This document shows positions 1 to 11,837 of a stretch of DNA of 64,000 nucleotides, in pieces. The DNA comes from Phaeodactylum tricornutum CCAP 1055/1 (Eukaryota; Bacillariophyta; Bacillariophyceae; Surirellales; Neidiaceae). The stretch is taken from contig NC_011672.1 of the NCBI RefSeq assembly GCF_000150955.2, forward strand, positions 992,001 through 1,056,000. Reading direction: 5' to 3'. Position 1 is the first letter of the stretch; every line of letters starts with the position of its first letter. A program made the position numbers and the translations under genes. The notes below the pieces were generated by a model. The model saw only the letters and a list, made by a program, of their open reading frames with translations. It was not told the origin of the DNA and searched no databases.

Positions 1-1402
1 GGCGCAGAGTCCGTGCGACGACTGCGTCATAGAGCGCCTCGTTGTACTTTCCGGTAGCTACGTAACAAGCCGAACGGTTCGAATAGAAGGTAGCGTCCGT
101 TGGATCCAACTCGATTGCAAGTGTGTACTCTTCCATGGCCTGTGTCCATTCACTTTTTGCAAAAAATAAATTTCCCTCAGCCTTTAATGATAAAGCCGTT
201 GCTCGTGTTTCCTTTGAAGGAGTCGTGCATGTCACCTTCGAAGCGTATTCTTGAGCATCTGCCTCCACCTTCGACGGGCCCGTTTTTTCACAGTCTGGTT
301 TCTTGGGTATTTCGGGCAGCGTCAGGGGAGGGCTGTAAATTGGTTTTGGATTAGACTTGAATTGATCAATGTAGAGTCTAGCGTCTTTTTCCGTTGCAAT
401 CTCCGGACTTGGAAGTAACAAGAGAACACATCCCAAGTGATCTTCTTTCGCCGCCAATTCCAGTGGTGTCAAGCCTTCAGCATCTTGCTTTTCCAAGTAA
501 TCCGGATTACGGCTTAGTTCCAAAAGGAGCGCAAGCGTACCCACAAGATTCATATCCGCAGCCATGTGAAAAACGTTGACCCCGCCTGGAAGTGCAAAAG
601 ACAGGGTCGGCATCAAATCGATAGATCTCAGCTTCGATTCTTGTAATAGACATTTTGCGTGAGCATCGTTTCCTGCAGCAATAGCCATGACAAGTGGCGG
701 CGGAATCACTGAGACGCTGTCGTTACTGGTGGAAGAAGAGTTCAAATCCGCTCCGCAATCTAGACATGCTTTAATGGTTTCTCGGAAGTCCTTGGAAGGA
801 GGAACAGCACAGGCCCAATGCAATGGTGTCCCACCCTGTAAGCTAGACGTTTTCAGTGCGACGTGACCCCTTTCGTATATCAACTTAATGGCAGTAGAGG
901 ATGCCCCGGACCCTGCAGCGTAGTGCAGCGCCGTGGCACCAGCCTTCGATCGTGCCAAGCCCAACTTTGACAATGGCTTCGCCTCGGACAAACATGATGA
1001 GTCCGAGAGATCACCAACTTCTAGCAAAATAGCAGCGCGTTGCTCAGCAAGCTTCGGATCACCAACTTGTACCGCTAACATTAGCGGTGTCAGGCCCTCC
1101 ACGTCTTTGAAACGGATAAGCTTTTGCCGAGCACTCTCCTGTAACCAAGACGAATGCAATATGCGGTAAACAATATCTTGATCAGGGGCTACCTGCTTAC
1201 TGTTTCGACTACTGGGTAAACTCTGACAAGCGAAATGCATTGCAGTACGTTTTTTGCCATCTTTAAACTGCAACAGTACCTCGGACGGATGCACGTTGTC
1301 GTGTTGCCGACAATAACCTTTGACGGATGTTTCGAGACCTTCGAAATCACCCTTCAGGGCCGCCTCCAGTAGTTTGGTCAAAAAAGCGCGCTCCTCACTC
1401 AT
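1..1402 (-). CDS. Ankyrin-repeat plus TPR protein (3' end outside window)
   Basis: The frame is open on the minus strand from ATG at 1402 to the window edge, about 467 codons. From roughly residue 40 to 350 there are several ankyrin-type units: 'RTAMHFACQS', 'GLTPLMLAVQ', 'GATALHYAAGSG', 'GGTPLHWACA', 'GLTPLELAAK'. After a charged linker, a tetratricopeptide region begins near residue 395 with 'KAEGNLFFAKSEWTQAMEEY' and 'FYSNRSACYVATGKYNEAL', the form seen in Hsp70/Hsp90-binding TPR domains. No signal peptide or membrane segment is visible. Ankyrin plus TPR suggests a protein-protein adaptor, possibly a co-chaperone (inference). ATG 1402 is chosen because it is the first Met of the frame. The C-terminus is missing only because the window ends. 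Confidence 0.85.
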   Translation of the reverse strand, partial: MSEERAFLTKLLEAALKGDFEGLETSVKGYCRQHDNVHPSEVLLQFKDGKKRTAMHFACQSLPSSRNSKQVAPDQDIVYRILHSSWLQESARQKLIRFKDVEGLTPLMLAVQVGDPKLAEQRAAILLEVGDLSDSSCLSEAKPLSKLGLARSKAGATALHYAAGSGASSTAIKLIYERGHVALKTSSLQGGTPLHWACAVPPSKDFRETIKACLDCGADLNSSSTSNDSVSVIPPPLVMAIAAGNDAHAKCLLQESKLRSIDLMPTLSFALPGGVNVFHMAADMNLVGTLALLLELSRNPDYLEKQDAEGLTPLELAAKEDHLGCVLLLLPSPEIATEKDARLYIDQFKSNPKPIYSPPLTLPEIPKKPDCEKTGPSKVEADAQEYASKVTCTTPSKETRATALSLKAEGNLFFAKSEWTQAMEEYTLAIELDPTDATFYSNRSACYVATGKYNEALYDAVVARTLR

Positions 1403-2076
1403 TTTGGCGCTCTTTTGCTCGGCAGAAAGATGGGTCGGCATATTGTTATGGATTGCGTAGAGATGGGTAGAGTGAAGTTGGAAGATGCTTTAGGCTTGGT
1501 ATCTTGCAATCTCTGGGTTCGAACCTTTGAAGAGAATGAAGGCCATCCGAAGAGGAAGTCGCAACTTTGCTTTCGGGGTGGGGGTACAGACTTCCTTAGT
1601 GAACATCAGTTTTTTGATATATTCCAGATTCCGTTTCTGACCGAGACGATTGATATCAGCAAGAAACGAGCTCCTTTACAGCGACATTCGTCAACGGTAC
1701 AAAACCGTTCTAAATTGGTTGACAATATAACATCAGCGATCCTTGGCATTTATCGAATGGAACGTGAACGGTATTCGCATGTCAAATTTCTAAAATAATA
1801 GGAACGTTGAGTACTATTTCGACTAACCAACGCACGCACGCCAGTATTCGAGATGGTCTTTGGTTTGAAGCAAATATAGGCAGGCCACTCGCTGCCGTGA
1901 GACGGATGAAAATCACTCGGCCTTTTTCAATGCCTTCCTCCGTCGCTTTATGGTATTCCGTGGGCCAAGCTACGACCCAAAGGCTTCTTTTGCATCCATC
2001 TACATCTTCATCGATCCACTTGACCGTCCAGGATCGGATCTTTTTACATTAATCAAATCATTTCCCATTCCTCCAG
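1403..2076. other. Divergent intergenic region
   Basis: This 674 bp stretch separates two divergently transcribed genes and probably holds both promoters. The open frame at 1415-1798 has no recognisable domain. No RNA gene or repeat was seen. Confidence 0.5.
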
Positions 2077-3742
2077 ATGAAGCGCCTGTTTGGGCGGACG
2101 AAGAAGTTGGGCGCAGAACAAGAACAGCCAACTCCTTTGGCAGGCTCAGGTGTTGTGGGCACCACTCGGCCGCGTAGAGATCGACAGCAATCATTGTTGA
2201 AGGAACCTGAACAAGGGTCTATGGTAGCTTGTCTGGAACACAAATCTCAGCGGGGAGATGTGGAACCTAGCTCGTCATATTCTCTCATGAAATCGAACAA
2301 GAGCGACAATATGCCATCCGCAGTTAATGACGTCGAAGCCGGTGCAGGGGGAAATGAAGTTACGTCAAAGATTCCTGCTTCCAATGGTCTGTCCGATATT
2401 TTTCATCGATTACGCTTCAGTGCTACATCATTCACGAATGCAACAAAAGACAAAGTCGCAGCGTCGGGGACAGTCGCAAATGAGACTGTCGCCCCGATGC
2501 AAGGCCCCACGTCCAAGCAGCCAACGTACGAAGGCTTTCAAGGGAAGATGCGGTATCTGGCAACTGTTGTATGTGGGGGATGGTTCGTGTATGTGCTTCT
2601 TTTCGCCATTATGGCAACAGGGCTTGCCTATGGTGCTCTCAATGATGGAAATTTTCTTGACTTTGTTGATTGGGACAAAAACATAAACGTTGCTTTCGTT
2701 GGAAACTCATATTTCTTCCTGAATGACATTCCGCGATTGGTGGAAACCATAGCCGACGGACACGTATACCAAAACTCAGTGTTGCATTCGGGAGGGTCTT
2801 TGGGCGGCCTCCTTGTCACTGGCAACGGCATGTATCCTCGGTGGCAAACCAACGAAGCAATTTTAGATAGCAGTTACAAGAACAGCTACGGAAATTCCAT
2901 GACGCTCTACGACTACGGTCTTTGTACCGTCCAGCAAATGCTGAACGGGTCGGATTCAAATGTGACGTACTTGAACCAAAATTGTAAGTTGGATTCCATA
3001 AGTTTGGTCTTATTGTCGCCCAATGATTGAATCTGACCGTTCCCTTTTCGAAGACGCTTACTACAACGATGGTCACAATCCATGCTTTGCAGATCAAAAC
3101 TATCTAACATATACAACAAATCAACTCAGCCAGAACAAAGTAAAGTGGGATTATGTTGTATTGGTGGACCAGACCAAGCGTATGGCGATTGAGTCGGCAA
3201 GAGAGGACACAACGTATGCTCTGGCCAATTTCTACGCGCCGCTGCTGAAAAAGACCGGCGCGGTCCCAGTGGTTGTAGATACACATGCATTTTGGTCATC
3301 CAATACCAATATGACGGGCCTGGGAGACATTCCAAATTTTCAAAAGATGATCTACAACGGTGTTAGGGATTACGTTTCAGTTCTATCCAAGCATCTGCCG
3401 AGGAAGCAGACTCCCATTGTAGCTCCAATTGGCATTGCATATTTGACAATCTACGATGAAAAGCCAGAGCTCTACCAACAATTGTTCATGGATGATGGAG
3501 TGCATGCTTCATTCTATGGCTCATACTTGTTGTCAATCGTTATATACACAACAGTTTTCGGGCATTTGCCTTCGGATCAAGTTTCTATCCCTGAACGGAT
3601 CGAAAATTTATTCGCTAACTCCCGGAAGCTTGTCTACGGGGAGTCCACGGCCGCCTTCCCTAGTTACGATGAGGCATATTATCTTCGAAATGTTGCGCGG
3701 CGTGTTGTTTTGGGACATCATCGACCAAAGTCGTTTCAATAA
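2077..3742 (+). CDS. Membrane-anchored SGNH hydrolase-like protein
   Basis: Two exons (2077-2983, 3054-3742) are joined by a 70 bp GTAAGT...AG intron; the phase is kept and gives 'NQNYAYYND' across the joint, 531 aa. Residues 1-155 are polar and probably cytosolic. A hydrophobic helix lies at about 160-188. The rest is probably lumenal or extracellular. Block I of the SGNH fold is visible as 'VAFVGNSYFFLNDIP' (Ser of G-N-S, near 208) and block V as 'DDGVHASFYGSYL' (Asp/His, near 447). The 'GNS...ND.P' and 'DG.H.S..GSY' pattern resembles bacterial DUF4886-type SGNH proteins. The substrate cannot be told; a carbohydrate or lipid ester is plausible. ATG 2077 gives the whole N-terminal tail, but a later Met is possible. 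Confidence 0.75.
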
Positions 3743-3879
3743 GAGGTAATAAGGATGCACTGATAGATTAACGATTGTTCGATTGTCAAAATAACTAGTG
3801 GCAATTAAGGCTGAAGCCATGTATGATATACATTTGATGCACTAAAGGCGATCAAACTTGAGACATTGAATGTTCTTTC

Positions 3880-4731
3880 TCATCCTTCGTCGTATTTCAT
3901 TGATGAATTGACACCGCTTGTACGCGGGAACTCCAAAGTTTGCATCGAGTGTGTATTACTACTTGACCTCCGCAAAGAGCGCATAATATAGCTCTTCGCT
4001 TGCTTGACTTGGCGCCGATGCTGTCTATGGTTGGTGGGGTGTAAAGCAGTAGCGTCCATTTCCGAGGGACCAACATTCCTACCTCGTAAAGCTCGCACGT
4101 TTGCAATGGACCAATCCTCCAAGTGACGCGTCAAATTTTCCATTGATTGGGTAACTTCCACTGCGGATCCCTCTTGTACAACAACGACGACACCAGAACA
4201 CGGCGGTGACATAGCTACACTATGCGGATGAGTATGGTTTTTGGAAACGACGGAGCTGGGTTTTACATCGGACGCTTCCGTTTGTATCGAACTAACCGAG
4301 GCATCCCCGATGGATGTGGTCTGACGCCGCAGAATCCAGCGAGGGTTATTGCCCTTGCTCTGATCCAAGGAAGATGACAGCACCGGGTATGTAGTACTTT
4401 GGGTGGGATTTGTGGGCGAAGCATTGTTTCGGCTTCTCAAAGGATCTGTATCAGCAAAGTCTAGAGCTACGCGCACTTCCGCAGTGTCGTTACTTGAGCT
4501 ACTTTCACACGAAAGCGCTCGGTTTCGATACCATTCACGCTTTGCCCTTTTGTCGCAATGGCTGTTCATCTCATGAGGAAGCCTTTCTGTAGGTACCTTT
4601 TCGGACGTGAAGGAGTCAAAGGCAAATGGTCGCTTGAGATCATGAGCACCGTAGACCACCGCAGATCTTCCAAGCTGCTCTAATTTCCCATCGCATTCAC
4701 CTCTTTTCTCCATGTGGTCGTTGTCTACCAT
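3880..4731 (-). CDS. Hypothetical Ser-rich protein
   Basis: A 283-codon frame runs from ATG 4731. The protein is rich in Ser, Arg, Asn and His. It has a stretch of consecutive Val residues ('SGVVVVVQEG') and a basic C-terminal third ('RQHRRQVKQAKSYIMRSLRR') that could be a nuclear localisation or membrane-binding segment. I recognise no family. It lies tail-to-tail with the SGNH gene, 137 bp apart. The length of the frame is the main support; low complexity lowers confidence. Confidence 0.5.
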   Translation of the reverse strand: MVDNDHMEKRGECDGKLEQLGRSAVVYGAHDLKRPFAFDSFTSEKVPTERLPHEMNSHCDKRAKREWYRNRALSCESSSSNDTAEVRVALDFADTDPLRSRNNASPTNPTQSTTYPVLSSSLDQSKGNNPRWILRRQTTSIGDASVSSIQTEASDVKPSSVVSKNHTHPHSVAMSPPCSGVVVVVQEGSAVEVTQSMENLTRHLEDWSIANVRALRGRNVGPSEMDATALHPTNHRQHRRQVKQAKSYIMRSLRRSSSNTHSMQTLEFPRTSGVNSSMKYDEG

Positions 4732-5371
4732 CAATCGGTGTACTCCACATCGACGCTCTCCAAATTACAGAATTTTGTGCTTCCACACGCGGAAGGCATC
4801 CGAAAGTAACGGTGAGAACGGTGGACAGCCCTGAACTCAGAGAAGCACACTGTATGACAATATCTCGGATAATAGCGATATCCAAGGAAAACTTCGGATC
4901 GGCAGGGTCGATAGATGGATTCGATAGCGACCAGGTGTCAGCATGTTAGGTATATCTCTGCAAAAAGCTCTGGCAAAGTTGTTTTGCTAATAATAATCGT
5001 TAGTGCACATAGGTCCTGCCGTGTTGGTAAAAGGGACACTTATATTAATAAACACAGATGTCGCTAGACATATATACATTCGGATGCTGTCACGAATTTG
5101 TCGTTCTGACGACTGTGTCGTTTGCGTGTCGCTGAATCTGTTGGTTGGTGCTGCGGAATACGATGGATTGACGGTGATGGCATGGCACCTCTCGAATCTG
5201 GATGGTGCCGGGATGGACAATATCGAAGACAACACTACTATCTACCTTCCGCAAAATTCTCCTACGTGAGGGCTTCTTCGGTAGCCAAGCCTTTGGCGTT
5301 GAAGCATAGGCGCAAGTATACTACTAATTACTGATCTTGTTGCATAATTGTAACGTCTGTTTTGCGGGGGG
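4732..5371. other. Divergent intergenic region
   Basis: About 640 bp between a minus-strand and a plus-strand gene. Only short frames without familiar features; presumably two promoters. Nothing else was seen. Confidence 0.45.
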
Positions 5372-7365
5372 ATGGACTCTGCTTCCAGCATGGTAATAGA
5401 AAATCGATGGATTCGCTTAGCGACCGTTGTGTTGCTCACCTCATCTATGAGTTGTGATGCATTTCACCCGATATCCTATCCATCTTCTGCTGTCTACCGA
5501 AGGATTGTGAGAACACACCAGGCTAGCGTTATAGAGAATCCAAGAGGGTTCTTGTCGGACCAAATGGACGATGACGAGAGTAAGGTTGGCAATTCCAACA
5601 ACGAGGCTCATGTCGAGATTACATCCTTCAATGAAGCCCTGGTCCGCCCTATTGCGCCGAAAACGAAAAAGAAGCGCGCGTTTAAAAAGAAGAACCCGGC
5701 AATGGGTGACACTGCATTTCTACGCAAACGAACGGCTAATCTGTTGAGTATAACGAAGCAAAATTCCGACAACAAGGAAGGTGCCCTTGGGGGCGGTATG
5801 AAAGTTGATCGGAAGACCTTCCACTTCCTCATGGATGCTTGGGCATTTTCCGGAGAAATTGATGCTGTTGAACAAGCGAGTGGACTGCTGTCCCGTATGG
5901 AGGAATTGGCATCTTGGGGAAATTTCAATATCGAACCTGACGTTCGTTCGTATACCAAAATGATCAACGCCATCAGCCGTTCGACAGCCCCTTCTGCAGG
6001 GGACGAAGCCGACGCAATCTTTGCAAAAATGGAAGAGCTCTATCAAACAGGGAGCAACCGCGCGGCTCGTCCGAATACATATACCTATACTGCCGTAATA
6101 GAAGCTCATGCCCATTCCGGCGCACGGGGCAGTGCTAAACGAGCCGCAGAATGGTGCGAACGAATGATTGATGCGTACGAACCATCACCGCATAACGAGA
6201 ACAAAGAATCAAGTGTCCGCCCAACTGCTCGTGCTTTTAACGCTGCAATTTCGGCATACGCCAAGTCAGGAGAAGAAGGAGCAGCGGCTCGAGCAGAACG
6301 CTTGTTTGATCGAATGGAAGAATTGTACGAGACGGGAGTTGAAGAAGCAAAACCCAACGCTTTCAATTTTAACTCGCTCATTACAGCATGGGCTAACTGC
6401 TGCGAGGAAGGTTCAGCACAGCGCGCGGAGGAAATTCTAGAGCGCATGGAGTATTTGTACAAGCAAGGAGATGAGAAATGTAAGCCGACAACAATATCAT
6501 TCAACGCTGTTATTGACGCGTACGCGAAATCGGGTGATGAATATGCAGCGCAAAAAGCTGAAGAAGTTTTACGGCATATGGAAGATCTCTATGGATCGGG
6601 ACAAAATCTTGACGCTCGTCCGAATGTAAGATCGTTCAATTCAGTCATCAATGCTTGGGCAAAAAGTCGAAACGAAGAGGCGGCTTGGAAAGCGCAGGAT
6701 ATGCTGGATTTGATGGAGAAGCTCTACGCTAAAGGTAACAAAGAAGTGCGACCAGATGTACACAGCTTCTGCACGGTAATTAATGGTAAGGGACACACAG
6801 ATTGAAAAATACACGTCTGGCACCGGCTCCACTCACACTAAGTTTCTGTATAACAGCTTGGGCCCGGAGTCAACAGCACGGTAAAGCTGAGCGAGCCCTG
6901 AATTTGTTTCGTGAAATGAAGCAGCTTCATGAGGCTGGTAACAAGCACTTGAGACCGAACACGGTAGCAGCGAATGCGGTAATGAACGCGTGCGCGTATA
7001 CGTCCGGAGATGTTCATGAACAGAACCGAGCGGTAGAAATCGCTCACACTATTTTAAAGGAACTGGAACAATCTCCTTATGGAAAACCGGACCAGGTGAC
7101 CTACGGGACTTTTCTGAAAGTATGTGCAAATCAAATGCCGGACTGCAGCACACGCAATCAAGTTATTTCCGTCGTTTTCAAAAAGTGTCAGAAGACGGGG
7201 CAGGTGGGGAATTTTATTCTACAGCAGCTCAAAGCCATGGCGTCAGAAGAAACATATATGATGTTGTTGGGTCGAGGGATCCACGAAGACATCCAGATAG
7301 CGGACCTCCCCTCCGAGTGGTGGTGTAATGTTGTCGAGAACCGGTGGAGGCGTCGTGGAAACTAA
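5372..7365 (+). CDS. Plastid-type pentatricopeptide repeat (PPR) protein
   Basis: Exons 5372-6785 and 6857-7365 are joined by a 71 bp GTAAGG...CAG intron; the joint restores a PPR helix ('SFCTVINAWARSQQ'), 640 aa. The N-terminus has a hydrophobic signal segment (about residues 14-28) ending 'SCDA-FHP', with Phe 31 right after the predicted cleavage site. This is the diatom mark for import into the complex plastid. From about residue 140 on there are at least eight helical repeats of the form 'SFN.VI.AWAKS...A..AE..L..ME.LY..G....RPN'. Family knowledge: PPR proteins bind RNA one base per repeat and act in organelle RNA processing or translation. The units are about 44-45 residues, longer than the usual 35. 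Confidence 0.88.
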
Positions 7366-7798
7366 GCTACCAGTACATGTTACCCCTTGTTGAACGGGTC
7401 TTCCGGCAAGGGCCAGCTCATATGTGAATTGCTCATGGCGAGACCAAATCCCAAAGTATAGACTTTCCGCAACTTCAATCATACTCTTAATTTACATGAA
7501 GTCTATCTGCAAATTAGTTGATCCCTTTCCCTTTCTCACCATAATAGGATTTCGGTACGTTGGTCGTCGGTTGTGCTCCAATTTCCGGATCGTTATCTCG
7601 TATCGACGTTACAGTTAACGTGTAATTCCTTCCAATTGCGCTGTCAGTCAGTTCCAGCGTATGATCGACCCGTATCGAACACAATGGATTTTTCCCAATA
7701 TCCGCGCCGTTCCTTGCATATTTGGATCAAATATCTCTTGATAGTGAGGAGCATATCAGCAAATCTTCTTGTGAGCATTTCAACAGAAACAGATTGGC
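7366..7798. other. Intergenic region
   Basis: 433 bp between two plus-strand genes; AT-rich, no gene or repeat recognised. Probably holds the PPR 3' UTR and the promoter of the SEP-UBX gene. Confidence 0.4.
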
Positions 7799-8709
7799 AT
7801 GAGTAACGTACACGGTCTCTTCAGCGGGAAAAAAGACGATTCGGATTCGGATGACGATGCCAACAATCGCTTCGTGGGAGGTATTGGGGACCGAGGAGGG
7901 GGTAGGTAGGTTCTGTACGGGAGGATTCTGTTGCACCAAATATAAAGGTAACAAGTTCGCCTTGTTGCAATGTTCTTACTGAATTGTTCTTTAGTGGTTT
8001 AGCAGTTCAGCCAAATATGGATGAAGGACCGGATCGTGACGCTGTTTTCGGTTTGGCCGAAAACGCCACGGCCGAAGACAGTGGGCAGTCCAGACGAACA
8101 ATTACTATGGTGAGGATTCCATAGCATCGTTCATACCAACAGAAAGGAGGGAGAATACCATGAGCTAATTCTACTTTATTTTTCCTCCGTTTTTAGTATC
8201 GAGATGGATTTGTGGTTGATGACGGTCCCTACCGGCGTCTGGAGGATCCTGAAAATGCCGAGTTTTTGCGACATTTGGCCATGGGTCGTACGCCTCGTGA
8301 ACTTGTCGACGATGCGGGCGAAAATGTAACAGTTGGACTCATCGACAAACGCAGCGAGGAATACGTTGAGGAGTTTCGTTCGTTTTCCGGCCAAGGTACT
8401 TCCCTAGGGACTAGTACTTCTGTTTCGGAAGACGGTAGGTTTGACCCTGCCAGTCTCGTAGAGCCGCCAGCTCTGGATGAAAATCGCCCAACAACTTCCA
8501 TTGCTGTACGATTACTCAACGGAAGCCGACGCGTTGTAAAGATCAATACAACGGGCACGGTTGCGAATCTAGCGTCAAGTTTGCGGGACTCGTCCGACGA
8601 ACCCTTCCGTCTCGTGTCTGGATTCCCGCCGAAGCCGTTGCAGGATGGATCTGTTACAATTGAAGACGCCGGCCTGAAAGGGGCTCAGGTTTCTATGCAA
8701 AAGGCGTAG
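7799..8709 (+). CDS. SEP-UBX protein, p97/CDC48 cofactor (p47/UBXN2-like)
   Basis: Three exons (7799-7905, 7995-8109, 8197-8709) with 89 and 87 bp introns give 244 aa. The start 'MSNVHGLFSGKKDDSDSDDD' is acidic. A SEP domain follows: 'TITMYRDGFVVDDGPYRRL' and 'DPENAEFLRHLAMGRTPREL'. A UBX domain closes the protein (about residues 165-243: 'TTSIAVRLLNGSRRVVKI', 'FRLVSGFPPKPL'). The 'FPPKPL' loop occupies the position of the p97-binding FPR loop. Family role: adaptor of the AAA ATPase CDC48/p97 in membrane fusion and ubiquitin-dependent extraction. The UBA domain found at the start of p47/Shp1 is absent, so it is closer in layout to UBXN2A. All splice joints keep phase. Confidence 0.88.
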
Positions 8710-9692
8710 CTCGCCAGCTTGCTCGTGTCGGCTAAATTCATAGATTACCAATACATCATTATGGCTGCCGAAATGGCGTCTCGAGTAGAGATGATGTACT
8801 ACTTCCTTCGAGCAGTGCCCGCTCACGTTGGCGCATCCTTATTGAAAGGAAAGGTATACTGAGACCGTCACCAGTATACAGACTAGAATCGTTGATTGTA
8901 ACGATGTTCTAACGTTTTGGGGAGCTAGCTGTTTACGTTTCTTTCTACTACTCTGCTGTAGTTAGCTATTGGCAAGTACAAAATTGGCGGGAATCTTCAG
9001 AACCCGCGCCAGACTGTCTCGAAAGAAGGCGCGACCTCGAAAACCCGGAGTTGGCCATGGTTTTGCCTCAGGAGTAGCGCGAGCCAAGATGCTCACAGTA
9101 GGCAACAAACAGTGAGCTGGACGCGTCGCGGGAAATTCTCCTTTTGACTGTCAGTTCCTATTGGAAATGAATGGCTATTCCTCGGATAACAACAAAGCTA
9201 TCAAGAGTCTTGCATCTTACATCCACACGTTTACCGCTGGATCGAGTAAGTGATAGGGAAGTATTCACGTGCTAAAGGGGACTTTAGCGAACGAAGTAGG
9301 GACGACTTTCAAGGTAAGCAGAGCAAATGGAACTGGAATTCAAAAGAGGCGGCAGCCTCCAATGCGTTCTATCTCTCGGCTACATCTCTCGACGGCGCTG
9401 CATTTCCCATTTCAAATCCATTCCGATAGGCGCAGTTCTTTCTGGATGATTCGGTTAGCTGTCTGCGTTGACGTCTCCTCAGTCGCTTCAGACACTCTCG
9501 ATTTGGCTTACCAAGTGTCTCATAGTCCGCCGTGGCGACTTGAGTGGCTCACTCCTTGGATACAAAATGTCGAGTCTCTCCGAGGTGTCAACAAATACCC
9601 GCAAATACGTGTATCCGCATTACTTCTCACAATTTGGTGTTTGGTTGTACGGACGCTTGTTTCATAGGAAGTCAATTTCCGTTTAGAGCATC
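8710..9692. other. Intergenic region, nearly 1 kb
   Basis: No recognisable gene. A frame at 9269-9667 shows no domain and overlaps other short frames. The stretch leads into RAD21 and may contain its promoter and 5' UTR. Confidence 0.4.
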
Positions 9693-11837
9693 ATGTTCTA
9701 TTCCCAAATTATCTTGGCCAAGAAAGGCCCCCTCGGGAAGGTCTGGATGGCAGCACATTGGGGGGACAAGAAATTGGGTCGTCCGCAGATATTTGCGACC
9801 GACATTTCGGCTTCGGTCGACAGCATTGTCCATCCGCAAGTGCCTCTGGCGTTGCGTGTTTCGGGACACTTGCTGCTTGGCGTAGTTCGCATCTATTCAC
9901 GCAAGGTGAAGTACCTTATGCACGATTGCCACGAAGCGATGGTCAAGATCAAAATGGCATTTCGCCCTAGCCAGGAAAAGAACGCCGCGATTGATTTGCC
10001 AAGCAACCTCAAAGAAAGTTCCAATATGAACGTGGCAAACTTTGGGGAATACCACGAAGTAGTCTTTGAAATCACGGATGCACCGACCGGGTTCCAACTG
10101 CCTTTCGAAATCAACGACGATGCGGCCGCGGAAGACTGGGTACCGGCTGATTTGGATGAAACGCATGAAATTGTCACAGGCTTGCAGGCTGAGCTCGGGG
10201 AATACGGCTCACCGCGGGATGCTGCCGCCGCCGCCGTCAATAACACTTTGAATGATTCCGAACTCACCGACATGCTCAATCGTGGACAAGATGAAGCCTG
10301 GACCGCGTGGAATGTAGACGAAGAGGGAGAGGAAGTACCCTTTCAAGATGATAGTCATGTCTCGGATATCGAAATTACACGAGCGGCAAATGATTCGATT
10401 TCGTCTGAAGCTCAGGTTAGTACACTTCTTCTATTCACTACAGTAGTTTTCCGAGGACTACTTCGAGCTAACGTTCTCGCTTTCCTTCGATTCAGATTGG
10501 TCGAGCCTCTATTTTGGACAAGCCAGTCAACAGTTCTTTGGACAGTAGCAAGATGAATCTCACAGCCGGTGGTCTCACGGATCAAAACGAGTTTCCTATT
10601 GCGGACGACACCGAGATGATACCATTTGACGATGAAGACGACACTCGTCATGATATTCGCAACGCAAGTCTCAACCTTTCTGTATCCCGAGACGGTAGTG
10701 CCGGAAATGCCACTGTCGCTATTGGTGGCCTAGACGATTCGCAAGATTCGGCAGTGAAGGGCTCTGTGGGTAACAAGCGAGCATCGGTAGCCCCGAAACG
10801 CCGGACTCGCAAGCGCCGCAAGGTTGTGGTGGACAACGACGATACAGAGCTGCCGAATAAACACATCAAGGATATGCTGGCGGACACGAGTGATATCGTT
10901 CTGCAAAACGTCGTTCATCCGGCTACTTGGGTTCCTGGTCAGGACAAGGCAAGCCACAAACGCTCCGCTCGGGACTTACTATTTGTACATCTCTCGTACG
11001 AAAAAATCTTGGCGCGACCCGCTCTGGGAGACGATGGGCAGCTTGCTCCCGAACTTCTTGCTCTATGGGCGAAGAATACAGCACCCGTCGTTGGAAAACC
11101 TTTTCCTTATGAGCTTCGCGTTGGCGCGAACGAGGAAGATGAAAGTGACGAGGATGAATCAATAGAAGAACCGCGACGGCGTCAGAGCCACGAAGCGGAC
11201 CCCGACCGTCTTCTCGAAACGCGACAGGTGCAGCTGCAAGATATGCACGAATCTGGTTCTATAGTGAATGACGACGAGCCTACGCCATGGGACGATCAGG
11301 ACGAACTTCCTGGTCCTATGGATGACAGCCGCGATGAAGAGCACCTAATGAATATGAGTGAGTACAGGTCCCTTTTGCAATATCTAACTTTTCGGTGTAG
11401 ATACTGATTCAATATATTGTCTGATTTCAGGTGGAGACGGCAGCGATCAACCACTTATCTTCTTGGGTCACACGAATGCGGCCCTTGATGTAGAAATTGA
11501 GGATGAGGAAGACACGCCTCGGCAAGGAGGTGGAGACTCTCTTGTTTCAAGCAATTCCAAGTGGCACAAACACACAATCTCGGTCTTCAACATGCTGAAG
11601 AAAAATATTGCTTCCGAAAATGTTGACGACCAAAATAGTGTTGGCGAGCCGAAAACCACCGAGCTCTCATATACAAAATTGAGTAGGGGTGTAGATCGCC
11701 GCACAGCCGCTGGTGTATTCTTGGAACTTTTACAGCTTAAAACGTGGGACTACATTGAGCTGAACCAGAATGAGAGCTACGGGGATATTAGAATCTCGGC
11801 TGGTATCAAATTTTCTGAGAACCCTCCTTCCAATTGA
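9693..11837 (+). CDS. RAD21: Cohesin kleisin subunit RAD21/SCC1
   Basis: Three exons (9693-10415, 10496-11357, 11431-11837; introns 80 and 73 bp) give 663 aa. The N-terminus is the Rad21/Rec8 signature: 'MFYSQIILAKKGPLGKVWMA' followed by 'LALRVSGHLLLGVVRIYSRK', the helix that binds SMC3. A long acidic, disordered centre follows, with basic patches such as 'KRRTRKRRK'. The last ~60 residues ('RTAAGVFLELLQLKTWDYIE') form the winged helix that binds the SMC1 head. Family role: closing the cohesin ring that holds sister chromatids together, cut by separase at anaphase. REC8 is the alternative; nothing seen here separates the two firmly, so the mitotic name is the default. Exon joints agree in phase and domain sense ('NMSGDGSDQ'). 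Confidence 0.9.

Noticed and set aside
1500-1540. gggttcgaaccttt, a possible tRNA T-arm
   Set aside because: It is a short palindrome without the other arms.
1415-1798. 127-codon plus-strand frame
   Set aside because: No domain, irregular composition and position in a divergent promoter region.
9269-9667. 132-codon frame upstream of RAD21
   Set aside because: No family pattern and other frames of similar length overlap it.
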